A DNA stretch of 64,000 nucleotides from Alkalibacterium putridalgicola (GCF_900109825.1 NZ_FOBL01000007.1:1-64000); one strand, 5' to 3'; positions 9,912 to 19,647 are shown, counted from the stretch's first letter. The notes: generated from the letters alone by a model not told the origin. Numbers and translations are program-made.

Positions 9912-11995
9912 TGACACACACATTTTTACTTGAAATCGGACTGGAAGAGATGCCGGCGAAAGTCGTCTCAAGATCTGCCAGTCAGTTAAAAACGATGGTA
10001 AGCACACACTTGAAAGAAAATGGCCTGAATTATTCAACGATCGATGTCTACAGTACACCCAGACGTCTGGCCGTCAGTGTCAGTGAACTGGAAGAAAAAC
10101 AGGAAGACCGCACGGAGACAGTCAAAGGACCGGCCAAGCGTATCGCCGTGGACGATGAAGGCAACTGGTCAAAAGCGGCCATCGGCTTTTCAAAAGGTCA
10201 GAAAGCGTCGGTCGACGATATTGTCTTCAAAGAAGTAAAAGGCGAAGAGTATGTCTTTATCGAGAAAGAAATCAAAGGCCAGTCGGCAGAAGAGGTTCTG
10301 AAAACCCTCGCCGACCGACTGCCATCCATGACTTTCCCGGTATCGATGAAGTGGGGAAATTCGTCTCACCGTTTCATCCGTCCGGTCCATTGGCTCGTTG
10401 CTCTTTTAGACGCAGACGTCGTCGACATGAAGCTCTTTGATGTTGCTTCAGGCAGAGAAACTAGAGGCCACCGATTCTTAGGCAGTTCAGTGACACTGGA
10501 CCATGCAAAAGACTATGAAGAAGCATTGAAACAGGAATCCGTCCTGGTCGACCGGGATGAACGCAGAAAGGCTATCGTCACGCAGATCAGAGACTTGTGT
10601 CAGGAAAACAACTGGCAGGACCCGACTGATAACGTGTCCTTAGTCGATGAAGTGACTGACTTAGTGGAATATCCGACCGTCTTTTCCGGTTCCTTTGACG
10701 AAGACTACCTGAAAGTCCCTGAGATTGTACTGGAAACGGCTATGGCCGATCACCAGCGTTACTTCCCTGTCCGTGAGGCAGGCGAAGAAGGTTCGTTCCT
10801 TCCGTACTTTATCGCTGTGAGAAACGGGAATGATCAAGGGCTCGACTTTGTACGTAAAGGGAATGAAAAAGTTTTGAGTGCCCGACTGGCTGATGCGGCT
10901 TTCTTCTATGAAGAAGACAACAAGCATACCATCGACTATTTCGTTGAAAAACTGAAACATGTTTCTTTCCACGAAAAAATCGGTTCACTATACGAAAAAC
11001 AGGAACGCATCGAACGGATCGCTGAAAGTCTTGTTCCCTATTTCGATTTGAAAGTGGAAAAAGAAACAGACGTGAAACGCGCCGCACGCATCTGTAAATT
11101 TGATCTGGTCACGCAGACCGTTACAGAATTTACATCACTTCAAGGACAGATCGCCGGAATCTTTGCCCGCGAACGCAAGGAATCAGACGCTGTTTCTCAA
11201 GCGCTGGCTGAACAGTACCTGCCGGACAGCATGGAAGGCAAACTACCGGAAAGTAAGGTCGGGGCTATCATCTCACTGGCGGACAAGATGGATTCACTGA
11301 TGTCCTTCTTCGCCATCGGATTGATCCCGACCGGTTCCAATGACCCGTTCGCCTTAAGAAGACAGGCCATGGGGATCGTTCGCATGATCGAAGCCTTCGA
11401 CCTGCCGCTGTCTATCAGCGAGTGGATCGATGGGATCATTCACGATGTTCAGAACATTGAAACCAAAGCTCTCTATGAACAGAACAAAGGAAATGTCAGC
11501 CAGTTCATTCAGGACCGTCTGGATGTGTGGCTCACAAAATATGCCGGTCTGGATAAGGACTATGATGTGAGAGAAGCTGTTCTGAACGCGTCACACGATA
11601 ACATCGTGGCTTTGATCGATCAGGCTAAAGTCCTGAAAGCAGAGAAGCAGACCGACCAGTTCAAACCGGTGGTCGAGTCGCTGACCCGTGTCGCAAATCT
11701 GGCTGAAAAAGCAGATCCGAATGTAGCTGTGGATGCTGAACGGTTTGAATCAGACTCCGAGCGCGCACTTTATGATGCGGTGACGGGTATACAGATGCTG
11801 AATGAAAAAGATATCAGTGCCGGTGAGACGTGGAAGCAGTTCGTTCTGCTTCACCCACTGATCGATGCTTTCTTCGAAGAAAACATGGTCATGGCAGACG
11901 ACGAAGCAGTCAAAGCCAATCGTCTGGCTCTACTGGACCGTATCGATAGACTGGCAAGACCCTTTGCCCAGTTCAGCACACTCGTTATCAAATAA
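9911..11995 (+). CDS. glyS: Glycyl-tRNA synthetase beta subunit
   Basis: GlyS is the tRNA-binding subunit that completes glycyl-tRNA synthetase. The 694-aa sequence is of family length and starts with LLEIGLEEMPAKVV, followed by the conserved MKWGNSSHRFIRPVHW segment near residue 150 and an HD-like middle region (DHQRYFPV). The C-terminal part resembles an anticodon-binding domain. It is translationally coupled to glyQ by a 1-base overlap and is followed by a weak terminator. Confidence 0.97.
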   Translation: MTHTFLLEIGLEEMPAKVVSRSASQLKTMVSTHLKENGLNYSTIDVYSTPRRLAVSVSELEEKQEDRTETVKGPAKRIAVDDEGNWSKAAIGFSKGQKASVDDIVFKEVKGEEYVFIEKEIKGQSAEEVLKTLADRLPSMTFPVSMKWGNSSHRFIRPVHWLVALLDADVVDMKLFDVASGRETRGHRFLGSSVTLDHAKDYEEALKQESVLVDRDERRKAIVTQIRDLCQENNWQDPTDNVSLVDEVTDLVEYPTVFSGSFDEDYLKVPEIVLETAMADHQRYFPVREAGEEGSFLPYFIAVRNGNDQGLDFVRKGNEKVLSARLADAAFFYEEDNKHTIDYFVEKLKHVSFHEKIGSLYEKQERIERIAESLVPYFDLKVEKETDVKRAARICKFDLVTQTVTEFTSLQGQIAGIFARERKESDAVSQALAEQYLPDSMEGKLPESKVGAIISLADKMDSLMSFFAIGLIPTGSNDPFALRRQAMGIVRMIEAFDLPLSISEWIDGIIHDVQNIETKALYEQNKGNVSQFIQDRLDVWLTKYAGLDKDYDVREAVLNASHDNIVALIDQAKVLKAEKQTDQFKPVVESLTRVANLAEKADPNVAVDAERFESDSERALYDAVTGIQMLNEKDISAGETWKQFVLLHPLIDAFFEENMVMADDEAVKANRLALLDRIDRLARPFAQFSTLVIK

Positions 11996-12001
11996 GCAGA
12001 C

Positions 12002-12029
12002 AAAGAAGGCAGTTTTTCTGTCTTCTTTC
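12002..12029 (+). terminator. Probable terminator after glyS
   Basis: AAAGAAGGCAG and CTGTCTTCTTT form a hairpin with a T-rich loop. A TATAAT at 12033-12038 right after it may be the -10 box of the following ABC exporter gene. Confidence 0.55.
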
Positions 12030-12120
12030 GTTTATAATACAGCCGAGAACCCTCGTGACATAAGTCAAGAGAGGTTCATAATAAAGGTTAAATGGAAATA
12101 AAATGAAGGAGCCTCATCTC

Positions 12121-13833
12121 ATGCTAAAAAAATTCTTTTCCTATTACCAGCCTTACAGGAAACTGTTCACACTGGACTTTTCCGCCGCGACCATCGTGGC
12201 TGTGCTGGAACTTGCCTTTCCGATCATGGTCCAGCAGGTCGTGGACCGTATCCTGCCGAGTGGTGACTGGCCTCTGATCATTTGGGTATCCATAGGACTG
12301 CTCTTGGTGTATATGGTCAATACGACCCTCCATTATGTGGTTACATATTACGGGCATAAGCTGGGGACGAACATCGAAACAGACATGCGTCAGGACTTAT
12401 ACGATCATCTCCAGAAGCAGTCGTTTTCTTATTTTGATGACCGGGAAACAGGGACACTCATTACCCGGCTGACATCCGACTTGTTCGAGATCGCCGAAGT
12501 GGCACATCACGGACCGGAAGATGTGTTCATTACGATCTTTACACTACTGGGGGCGTTTGGCCTGATGCTGAATGTGCATGTCCAGCTGGCTTTAATGACC
12601 TTCTTCCTGGTGCCTTTTATAGCGGTAGCTTTAGGATTTTTCAACAAGCGCATGACCCAGGTCAATACGCAGATCTATGATGATCTGGCAAACTTCTCGG
12701 CCGGCATCGAAGCCTCTGTCGGTGGGATCCGCGTCGTTCAGGCTTTTTCCAATGAAGCATTCGAACAGGGACGTTTCGATCGTTTGAACCAGGCTTACAA
12801 GAAGTCGAAATATCTGTTTTATAAAACGATGGCGGTCAGTCATTCCTACAACTACTTTTTCATCCGACTGATCAGTCTGTTCACCCTGTTCTTCGGCGCT
12901 TACTTTACTATACAAGGCGAAATCGGCTACGGGGATCTTGTGGCCTTTATCCTCTTTGCGAATGTATTCGTGCGACCGATCGAAAAAGTGAATCACATGA
13001 TCGAAAGTTATCCGAAAGGGATCGCCGGTTTCCGTCGTCTCCTGGAAGAGATGGGGCGCAGTCCTGAAGTCAAGGATACAGAATACGCTTATGAGGTCAA
13101 TAAGCTTGACGGGGATATCGAATACAAAGACGTCCAGTTCAGCTATGAAGAAAATCAGGTCGTACTGGAAGATATTAATTTATCTATAAAAGCCGGTGAA
13201 ACGGTCGCCTTCGTGGGTCCAAGCGGGGCCGGAAAGACGACCATCTGTAACCTGCTGCCGCGTTTCTATGACATCGACAGCGGCAAGATCACTATTGACG
13301 GCTATTCGATCAAAGAGATCAAACTGCAGTCCTTAAGAGAACAGATCGGCGTGGTCCAGCAGGATGTCTTCCTGTTCCCGGGAACGATCCGAGAAAATAT
13401 CCTTTATGGTAAACTGGATGCAACGCAAGCAGAAGTCGCCGAAGCCGTTAAAATGGCTAATTTAGAAGACGTCGTAAACCAGCTGCCGAGAGGACTGGAT
13501 ACGATCATCGGGGAACGGGGAGTGAAGTTGTCAGGTGGTCAGAAGCAGCGCCTGTCGATCGCCCGTATCTTTTTGAAAAACCCGCCGATACTGATTTTAG
13601 ATGAAGCGACCTCAGCTTTGGATACAGAAACGGAGCAGGCGATCCAGGAAGCCTTAGACAGCTTGTCCAGAGGTAGAACGACACTGATCATTGCCCATAG
13701 ACTGGCGACGATCAAAAATGCCGACCGCATCGTCGTCGTTGCTGACAAAGGCATCGTAGAACAGGGAAGTCACGATGAACTGATCGCCCATGACGGTGCC
13801 TATAAAGCCTTGTACGATGCTCAGTTTTCTTAA
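12121..13833 (+). CDS. ABC exporter half-transporter (TMD-NBD fusion)
   Basis: A membrane exporter with fused membrane and ATPase domains, expected to act as a homodimer; the substrate (drug, lipid or peptide) cannot be told. Start ATG 12121 is chosen because AAGGAG at 12106-12111 precedes it. The 570-aa protein has about six TM helices in residues 15-300, Walker A GPSGAGKTT (366-374), signature LSGGQKQR, Walker B ILILDEATSALD and the H-loop AHR. It is followed after 24 bp by niaR, so it might be cotranscribed with it, but no functional link to niacin is evident. Confidence 0.9.
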   Translation: MLKKFFSYYQPYRKLFTLDFSAATIVAVLELAFPIMVQQVVDRILPSGDWPLIIWVSIGLLLVYMVNTTLHYVVTYYGHKLGTNIETDMRQDLYDHLQKQSFSYFDDRETGTLITRLTSDLFEIAEVAHHGPEDVFITIFTLLGAFGLMLNVHVQLALMTFFLVPFIAVALGFFNKRMTQVNTQIYDDLANFSAGIEASVGGIRVVQAFSNEAFEQGRFDRLNQAYKKSKYLFYKTMAVSHSYNYFFIRLISLFTLFFGAYFTIQGEIGYGDLVAFILFANVFVRPIEKVNHMIESYPKGIAGFRRLLEEMGRSPEVKDTEYAYEVNKLDGDIEYKDVQFSYEENQVVLEDINLSIKAGETVAFVGPSGAGKTTICNLLPRFYDIDSGKITIDGYSIKEIKLQSLREQIGVVQQDVFLFPGTIRENILYGKLDATQAEVAEAVKMANLEDVVNQLPRGLDTIIGERGVKLSGGQKQRLSIARIFLKNPPILILDEATSALDTETEQAIQEALDSLSRGRTTLIIAHRLATIKNADRIVVVADKGIVEQGSHDELIAHDGAYKALYDAQFS

Positions 13834-13857
13834 GATATTTTGATTAGGAGGATCACT

Positions 13858-14370
13858 ATGGAAGCAGAACAAAGACGCGAAGAGATTCTTGTCCTTTTAA
13901 AAAACAGTGCCGATCCGATCGTCGCGCGTGCACTGGCAGAACAGTTCGATGTCAGCCGTCAGGTCATCGTCGGAGATATCGCTCTCATCCGTGCGGCCGG
14001 GCAGGACATTTATTCTACACCTAAAGGGTATATGATGAGAAAGGCAGCGGCTCCCGGGGTAACGACGCAGCTGGTCTGCATGCATACCCGTGAAGAAACG
14101 AAAGAAGAACTCTATACGATCGTGGATACCGGCTGTGAGGTCCTGGATGTGATCGTGGAGCATCCGCTTTATGGGATGATCCGGGGCGACCTGAATATCT
14201 CCAGCCGACTGGAAGCCGATGAGTTCCTCGATAAGCTGGATGAAACGGATACGTCCCTGCTTTCGAAACTGACGCACGGTATCCATACGCATACGATCCG
14301 GGCCAAAGACGAAGCGACACGCGATAAACTGATCGGCAAAATGAAAGAAAAAGGCTTTCTCTACGAATAA
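13858..14370 (+). CDS. niaR: Niacin-responsive transcriptional repressor NiaR
   Basis: NiaR (YrxA) senses nicotinic acid and represses NAD-synthesis and niacin-uptake genes. Start ATG 13858 follows TAGGAGG at 13845-13851. The 170-aa protein has an N-terminal HTH_11 domain (about residues 1-60, FDVSRQVIVGDIALIRAAG) and the C-terminal 3H domain, named for three conserved histidines; here histidines occur at EHPLYGMI and in HGIHTHTI. The niacin transporter gene follows with a matching operator, which supports the assignment strongly. Confidence 0.93.
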   Translation: MEAEQRREEILVLLKNSADPIVARALAEQFDVSRQVIVGDIALIRAAGQDIYSTPKGYMMRKAAAPGVTTQLVCMHTREETKEELYTIVDTGCEVLDVIVEHPLYGMIRGDLNISSRLEADEFLDKLDETDTSLLSKLTHGIHTHTIRAKDEATRDKLIGKMKEKGFLYE

Positions 14371-14374
14371 ACTA

Positions 14375-14402
14375 TTGACATCTCCTTGAACCTCCGTATA
14401 CT
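14375..14402 (+). promoter_or_regulatory. Promoter of niaX
   Basis: TTGACA at 14375-14380, 16 bp spacer, TATACT at 14397-14402. It begins right after the niaR stop codon. Confidence 0.85.
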
Positions 14403-14404
14403 AA

Positions 14405-14424
14405 ATAGGTGTAAAGACACCTAT
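14405..14424. promoter_or_regulatory. NiaR operator
   Basis: The perfect dyad ATAGGTGT, AAAG, ACACCTAT lies 2 bp downstream of the -10 box and would cover the transcription start. GGTGT/ACACC half-sites agree with what is known of Firmicute NiaR sites, and the regulator is encoded next door. Confidence 0.85.
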
Positions 14425-14443
14425 ATATACATAAAACAAGGAG

Positions 14444-15016
14444 ATGTTTTTTATCAAAAGGACCAATACGTTAAAACTGACGATCACAGCTTTGCTTACG
14501 GCCATCGCGATCATGATTCCGATGGTCATGCCGGTAAGGGTCGTCATTCCACCCATGTCATTCACTTTGGCGAGTCATGTCGCGATCTTTTTCGCCATGT
14601 TCCTTTCGCCAAAAATCGCTGTGCTGGTCTCGCTGGGATCAGCTGCGGGCTTCTTACTTGCCGGTCTGCCGATCGTCATTACCCTCCGTGCGCTGAGCCA
14701 CGTGGTTTTTGCGCTCATCGGTGCGTTTTATCTGCAGAACAGAAAGGAAGACGTGCTGTCGTCACCACTGAAGAGTCAAATTTTTTCCTTCTGGATAGGA
14801 CTGGTCCATGCTCTGGCTGAAGTTTTTGTCGTTTCACTGTTTTTCCTCGGTATCCTTTCAGGCGGCGACTATGACCAAGGCTTTTTCTATGTCGTCTTTC
14901 TGCTGGTCGGGGTAGGGACACTCGTTCACAGCATGGTCGATTTCTTTATCGCCCAGATCATCTGGAAGAGTTTAGGTAAGCGCATGAATCAGATCGCAAG
15001 GAAAGTCACCGCTTGA
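14444..15016 (+). CDS. niaX: Niacin ECF transporter S component NiaX
   Basis: NiaX is the membrane substrate-binding subunit that works with the shared ECF module (EcfA, EcfA', EcfT; not in this window) to import niacin. The protein has about six TM segments, starts NTLKLTITALLTAIAIMIPM and has the family segment SFTLASHVAIFFAMF. ATG 14444 overlaps the only ribosome site (AAGGAG at 14438-14443), so initiation there would lack spacing; the codon at the right distance is ATC 14453. The annotated start is therefore uncertain by three residues. The gene is under NiaR control. Confidence 0.9.
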   Translation: MFFIKRTNTLKLTITALLTAIAIMIPMVMPVRVVIPPMSFTLASHVAIFFAMFLSPKIAVLVSLGSAAGFLLAGLPIVITLRALSHVVFALIGAFYLQNRKEDVLSSPLKSQIFSFWIGLVHALAEVFVVSLFFLGILSGGDYDQGFFYVVFLLVGVGTLVHSMVDFFIAQIIWKSLGKRMNQIARKVTA

Positions 15017-15034
15017 TAAAATATTTTTGATCGG

Positions 15035-15064
15035 AAAGGCTGGAAAATTTTCCAGCCTTTTTCC
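15035..15064 (+). terminator. Terminator after niaX
   Basis: AAAGGCTGGAAAA at 15035-15047 pairs with TTTTCCAGCCTTT at 15048-15060, followed by TTCC; T-rich tail. Confidence 0.9.
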
Positions 15065-15121
15065 TTTGTTGAGTTTTTGATCGAATGGGGGGACAGGAAC
15101 ACGTTCTTTTATTGTTTGTTC

Positions 15122-15315
15122 AAGAAGTGGTGCCAAAAAGGAATTAGTGACTAGTTCTATATAAATGTTTTTTGGAAGTAGTCTCAATAAGTGTTTAGTG
15201 TCCAGTTCGGTGCCCATTTGTCTAGGAAGTGGTCGCAAAGAATGTTTAGTGACCAGTTCGTCACACATTTTCTGAGGAAGTAGTCTCAAAGACGATTTAT
15301 CTGATTTCTCAACTG
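15122..15315. repeat. Array B: four 51 bp periodic dyad units
   Basis: GAAGT(A/G)GT begins at 15124, 15175, 15226 and 15277, an exact 51 bp period. The first three units each have a 34 bp element that starts GAAGT and ends AGTTC, then a 17 bp variable spacer. In the third, GAAGTGGTCGC faces GTGACCAGTTC, an imperfect inverted pair. The array fills the gap between the niaX terminator and the dnaG promoter. Because 51 is 17 codons, the minus strand shows a spurious 17-residue repeat (see rejected items). Confidence 0.85.
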
Positions 15316-15391
15316 AACTAACTCAGCAATCACGTGTTAAATCAGTTTGATATGGCGCACTCCGATCACCTGCAACCTTCGAGTCGAATGA

Positions 15392-15420
15392 TTTACATAA
15401 CAAAGATATTTTGGTATACT
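15392..15420 (+). promoter_or_regulatory. Promoter of dnaG-rpoD
   Basis: TTTACA at 15392-15397, 17 bp spacer, TATACT at 15415-15420, 76 bp upstream of the dnaG start. Confidence 0.75.
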
Positions 15421-15496
15421 AAAGATTGATTATTATAGGGTCAGTATGCTATTCTTTGATCCCTATAATGCAACAGGCCACGAAGGGGGATGAAGA

Positions 15497-17374
15497 ATGA
15501 GTAGAATACCTGATGAAACAATTAATTCTATTCGAGAACAGACAGACATTGTTCAAGTCATTTCTCAATATCTTCAGTTAAGAAAGTCAGGACAGAATCA
15601 CTTTGCATCCTGTCCTTTCCATGATGATAAGACACCATCCTTTTCAGTCAGTGAAAAGAAACAGATCTACCATTGCTTCAGCTGCGGCAGAGGCGGGAAC
15701 GTCTTCAGTTTCCTTCAGGAAATCGAAGGGATTTCCTTTGTCGAAGCGGTCGGAAAAACTGCCGACCTGGCGGATATTCCTGTCGACCAGACACTGTTCG
15801 ATCAGGCCGCACAGAACCGGCCGAATGCGGATTCGACCAGAGGGAAACTGCTTTCGGTCTATGAAAAAGCGGAACACTTCTATCATCATGTTCTTGTGAA
15901 TACAAAAGCCGGAGAAGCGGCTTACCAGTATCTGCTGGACCGAGGCATGACTGAAGAAAGTATTGACACGTTCAAGATCGGATTTTCTCCCCCTCAGAGA
16001 GAATCTTTAAAGATGTATCTGGAAAACGAAGACTTAAGTGAAACAGAGATCCTGAAGAAATCAGGCCTGTTTTCAGATAGAGACGATGATAAATTTTATG
16101 ATCGTTTCACTAACCGTATCCTTTTCCCGATCAAAGATGCCAAAGGACATACCGTTGCCTTTTCGGGACGTGCCTTTATGGATAATGAAGACGGACAGAT
16201 GCGGACGGCCAAGTATATGAACAGTCCGGAAACGGAATTGTTCAACAAGCGCCGCGTCCTGTTCAACTATGACAAAGCTCGGCCGGTCATCCGTCGTGAA
16301 GGGGAAGTCCTCCTTTTTGAAGGATTTATGGATGTCATTTCAGCCTGGCAGGCAGGTGTGAGGAACGGTCTGGCAACGATGGGGACGAGCCTGACAGAAG
16401 AACAGGTCCGCACGCTCGATAAAGTAACGGATCATGTCGTGATCGCCTATGACGGTGATTCGGCAGGGCTTGAAGCAATCAAACGAGCGACTGATTTCAT
16501 CGCCAATGAAACGCATTTCTCTATCGAGATCGCAGCTTTCCCGGAAAAAATGGATCCTGATGATTTTATCCAGAAAAGAGGAGCAGAAGCCTTCAAGGAT
16601 TTCCTGGCACATGGCCGGGATACACTGATGAGCTTTCTGATGAAATACCACAAAAAAGAAGTCAACTTAAATAATGAAAGTGACCGGTTGAAATATATCG
16701 ATACGGTTTTAAATGAACTGACTCGGGTCACATCGGCTGTTGAACGGGAAATGTATCTCAATCAGCTGGCCGAAACCTTCGAATTGTCCACTGACTCTTT
16801 GAAAGAGCAGATGCACGGACATATCGTCGAAAACCAGAAAGAGCGGCGCAAACAGCAGAAAAAACGCAGTGAGAGGCAACAGACAAAGACACCTGTTCCT
16901 GAGCATCCGACTGTTGTGCTCCGTCAGAACAAACCGAAGCAGACAGCAGTCATGAAAGCTGAGAACGCCTTGCTGCATCGCTTGTTCACCAATAATGACG
17001 TCTGGCCGAAACTGAATGCTCTGGATAAAGAACTCGCATTCTCGATCGAATCAAATCAGCTCTTATTTATTCTCTACGAGGAATTTTATCATTCGCATGA
17101 CCATCCGAATGTGCAGTCTTTTATCGACTTTCTGCCGGATGAAAAACTGAAGAGCAGGGCGTCTGAAATCATGTGGCTGTCTTTATCTGAAGACATCGCG
17201 CCGGGTGAGATCGAAGATTACCTGAATCTGATCTGTAACCGTCAGCCACTTGAAGACCGCATCAAAAACAAGCGGGAAGAACTGGTCGATGCCCAGCGTA
17301 GTGGAGACAAGCAAAGACAGCAATCCTTAAGTATCGAGATCATCAACTTATACCGTCAATTAAAAAATAAATAG
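15497..17374 (+). CDS. dnaG: DNA primase
   Basis: DnaG makes the RNA primers for replication. The 625-aa protein has the CHC2 zinc domain with C39, H42, C60 and C63, the RNA polymerase-type catalytic core, the TOPRIM acidic residue in EGFMDVI (E275) and the following YDGDSAG segment, and a C-terminal helicase-interaction domain. It lies 25 bp upstream of rpoD in the classical macromolecular-synthesis arrangement, but rpsU is not in this operon; it sits 11 kb upstream with yqeY. Confidence 0.97.
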   Translation: MSRIPDETINSIREQTDIVQVISQYLQLRKSGQNHFASCPFHDDKTPSFSVSEKKQIYHCFSCGRGGNVFSFLQEIEGISFVEAVGKTADLADIPVDQTLFDQAAQNRPNADSTRGKLLSVYEKAEHFYHHVLVNTKAGEAAYQYLLDRGMTEESIDTFKIGFSPPQRESLKMYLENEDLSETEILKKSGLFSDRDDDKFYDRFTNRILFPIKDAKGHTVAFSGRAFMDNEDGQMRTAKYMNSPETELFNKRRVLFNYDKARPVIRREGEVLLFEGFMDVISAWQAGVRNGLATMGTSLTEEQVRTLDKVTDHVVIAYDGDSAGLEAIKRATDFIANETHFSIEIAAFPEKMDPDDFIQKRGAEAFKDFLAHGRDTLMSFLMKYHKKEVNLNNESDRLKYIDTVLNELTRVTSAVEREMYLNQLAETFELSTDSLKEQMHGHIVENQKERRKQQKKRSERQQTKTPVPEHPTVVLRQNKPKQTAVMKAENALLHRLFTNNDVWPKLNALDKELAFSIESNQLLFILYEEFYHSHDHPNVQSFIDFLPDEKLKSRASEIMWLSLSEDIAPGEIEDYLNLICNRQPLEDRIKNKREELVDAQRSGDKQRQQSLSIEIINLYRQLKNK

Positions 17375-17399
17375 ACTAAATCAGGAGGCATGTCATTTT

Positions 17400-18533
17400 A
17401 TGGCAAAAACAACGAAGAACAACAAGAAAAAGCCTGAAGAGAAATACGAACTTGCGGTCGTCCGTTTCATCAAAGACCTGAAGAAGAAGAAAGAGCAGAC
17501 CGTTTCCTACGTCAAGATCACAGATGAACTAGCAGAACCTTTTGGACTGGAAAAAGAAAAGATGGATGATTTGGTTCAGAAACTGGAAGATGAAGGTATC
17601 GGTGTTGTGGACGAAGAGGGAAATCCGTTAACCAAACAACTCGAGAAACAAGCAAAAGAAGCTGAAAAGGCGAAAAAAGAAGAAATGATCGCTCCTCCTG
17701 GTGTGAAAATCAATGACCCTGTCCGCATGTATTTGAAAGAAATCGGGCGCGTCGATCTGTTGTCAGCGGACGAAGAAGTCTCTCTGGCTAAGCGTATCGA
17801 AGCAGGCGACACCTTGGCGAAACAGGAACTGGCAGAAGCCAACTTGCGTCTGGTCGTATCTATTGCCAAACGTTATGTCGGTCGTGGAATGAGCTTTCTG
17901 GACCTGATCCAGGAAGGTAACATGGGACTGATGAAGGCCGTTGAGAAATTCGACTATGAGAAAGGTTTCAAGTTCTCCACTTATGCGACATGGTGGATCA
18001 GACAGGCCATTACCCGTGCGATCGCCGACCAGGCCCGTACGATCCGTATCCCTGTGCATATGGTCGAAACGATCAACAAGCTTGTCCGTATCCAGCGACA
18101 ACTGCTTCAGGACTTGGGCCGTGAACCAACACCTGAAGAAATCGGTGCAGAAATGGACCTGCCGACTGAAAAAGTCAGAGATATCCTGAAGATCTCTCAG
18201 GAACCTGTCTCACTTGAAACGCCGATCGGTGAAGAAGATGATTCGCACTTGGGCGACTTCATTGAAGACGATGGCGCCACAAGTCCGGCAGACAATGCGG
18301 CCTACGAACTCTTGAAGAATGAACTGGAAGACGTTCTGGACACCTTGACTGACCGTGAAGAAAATGTCCTGCGCCTGAGATTCGGTCTGGACGACGGCCG
18401 TCAGCGTACACTGGAAGATGTGGGCAAGGTCTTTGGCGTTACTCGTGAGCGTATCCGTCAGATCGAAGCGAAAGCTCTGAGAAAACTGCGTCACCCAAGT
18501 CGTTCTAAACAATTGAAAGACTTTTTAGAGTAG
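17400..18533 (+). CDS. rpoD: Principal RNA polymerase sigma factor (SigA/RpoD)
   Basis: The housekeeping sigma factor. The 377-aa protein has an N-terminal lysine/glutamate-rich region 1.1 (residues 1-100), region 1.2 ([14 protein letters not shown]), region 2 ([15 protein letters not shown], then [21 protein letters not shown], shown here in two parts; [11 protein letters not shown]), region 3 and region 4.2 with the [22 protein letters not shown]. The ribosome site AGGAGG is at 17381-17386. It is cotranscribed with dnaG. A loose AAAAGCG/CGCTTTT hairpin at about 18557-18602 may terminate it. Confidence 0.98.
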   Translation: MAKTTKNNKKKPEEKYELAVVRFIKDLKKKKEQTVSYVKITDELAEPFGLEKEKMDDLVQKLEDEGIGVVDEEGNPLTKQLEKQAKEAEKAKKEEMIAPPGVKINDPVRMYLKEIGRVDLLSADEEVSLAKRIEAGDTLAKQELAEANLRLVVSIAKRYVGRGMSFLDLIQEGNMGLMKAVEKFDYEKGFKFSTYATWWIRQAITRAIADQARTIRIPVHMVETINKLVRIQRQLLQDLGREPTPEEIGAEMDLPTEKVRDILKISQEPVSLETPIGEEDDSHLGDFIEDDGATSPADNAAYELLKNELEDVLDTLTDREENVLRLRFGLDDGRQRTLEDVGKVFGVTRERIRQIEAKALRKLRHPSRSKQLKDFLE

Positions 18534-18602
18534 AAATATGTCGACAGAGAAGCAGGAAAAGCGGGAAATCGACTGTAAAGTAAAAGTTCTTGTCGCTTTT
18601 CT

Positions 18603-18631
18603 TTGCAATCTGTTCACAATTTTGGTATACT
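18603..18631 (+). promoter_or_regulatory. Promoter of rplY
   Basis: TTGCAA at 18603-18608, 17 bp spacer and TATACT at 18626-18631. No SigB-type signature is visible. Confidence 0.7.
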
Positions 18632-18701
18632 AATTTCTGGCTTGTTCAGTTAATGAAATATGCTATTTACTTAAAATAAAATCGTGGAAGGTGAAAATTT
18701 T

Positions 18702-19322
18702 ATGAAATTAACAGCGACAAAACGTACTGAAACAGGAACATCTGCTTCAAGAAGAGCAAGAGAAGAAGGTAAGATCCCAGCAGCGATCTACGGAAGAGAA
18801 GTAGACACTGTATCTGTTTTATTAGACAGAAAAGACTTTGAAATGACTCTACGTGAAGTAGGATCAAACGGTGTATTCGACGTTGAAGTAGACGGAGACA
18901 CATACCACGTGTTCGTTAAAGAAAAAACCAACGCTGCGTTGAAACCTGAAATCTATCACGTTGACTTATTAGCCTTTACTAAAGGTCAGAAAGTCAACAT
19001 GACGATCCCAGTTTATATTACTGGTGAAGAAGCCATTTCCGAAGGTATCGTATCACAATCTATCTCTGAATTAGAAGTAAGCGTTGCTCCTGCTGAAGCT
19101 CCTTCAGAATTTACTGTTGACGTTTCAGAAATGGAAATCGGCGACACGAAACACGTTTCTGATATCGAAATCGACGACAGCATCGAATTGCTTTCAGACA
19201 CAGACTCAACAGTGGTATCTGTTTCAGCTCCTCAAATCGAAGAAGAGCCTGAACCAACTGCTGACGACGAAATGCCTGAACCAGAAGTTATCGGTGAAGA
19301 CGAAGACGATTCAGAAGAATAA
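18702..19322 (+). CDS. rplY: Ribosomal protein bL25, long (Ctc/TL5) form
   Basis: bL25 binds 5S rRNA in the large subunit; in Bacillus the long form is the general stress protein Ctc. Start ATG 18702 follows GGAAGGTG; the GTG at 18684 is part of the ribosome site region. The 206-aa protein has the L25 N-terminal domain (residues 1-90, with GKIPAAIYG), a TL5 C-terminal domain (about 95-180) and a very acidic tail. Codon choice is strongly biased toward A/T-ending, typical of a highly expressed gene. Confidence 0.95.
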   Translation: MKLTATKRTETGTSASRRAREEGKIPAAIYGREVDTVSVLLDRKDFEMTLREVGSNGVFDVEVDGDTYHVFVKEKTNAALKPEIYHVDLLAFTKGQKVNMTIPVYITGEEAISEGIVSQSISELEVSVAPAEAPSEFTVDVSEMEIGDTKHVSDIEIDDSIELLSDTDSTVVSVSAPQIEEEPEPTADDEMPEPEVIGEDEDDSEE

Positions 19323-19361
19323 GATTCTTTCGATCAGTATTTAATTAAATACGTTAAAAGA

Positions 19362-19407
19362 GACCGAGTGATTTATGTATCCTACATAGATCATTCGGTC
19401 TTTTTAT
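19362..19407 (+). terminator. Terminator after rplY
   Basis: GACCGAGTGAT plus TTATGTA pairs with TACATAGATCA plus TTCGGTC around a 3-nt loop, followed by TTTTT. Confidence 0.9.
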
Positions 19408-19413
19408 TATGTT

Positions 19414-19541
19414 GAAACGGGACGTCCGGCCCGTTTCGTCAGCCTTGTAGAGACCAGATATGACCATACGCGCCTAAAAGCGCGTATGTCCCTCCGTAAA
19501 GCTTGAAGCGAAGATGCATGATCAGGCGGAGCGCCTGATCA
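19414..19541. other. Three consecutive GC-rich hairpins, possible structured RNA
   Basis: Three perfect inverted repeats lie in a row: GAAACGGG/CCCGTTTC (19414-19421 and 19430-19437), CATACGCGC/GCGCGTATG (19465-19473 and 19480-19488) and TGATCAGGCG/CGCCTGATCA (19519-19528 and 19532-19541). The third is followed at once by CCTCC. The 380 bp gap between rplY and the next gene contains this, the rplY terminator and a promoter, and no ORF with a ribosome site. I do not recognise the fold. Confidence 0.6.
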
Positions 19542-19647
19542 CCTCCTAAGACAACTTCAAACAGAAAGGACGGACCTCAGCGACTTATTATGACTAAATT
19601 TCCGGCAGGGTAAAGGCGTATAACTGTTAATTTATGTATAAACTTCC

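Noticed and set aside
14386-14820. 144-codon ORF overlapping niaX in another frame
   Set aside because: Includes the promoter and operator and has no ribosome site; niaX is clearly the gene.
14972-15289. Minus-strand ORF with 17-residue repeats (LRxLPxxxxxELVTKHS type)
   Set aside because: It arises because array B has a 51 bp period. Other arrays have 52 bp steps that break any frame, and there is no ribosome site.
19519-19550. Fragment of 16S rRNA 3' end (ATCACCTCC)
   Set aside because: Only about nine bases match; upstream sequence is not 16S helix 45.
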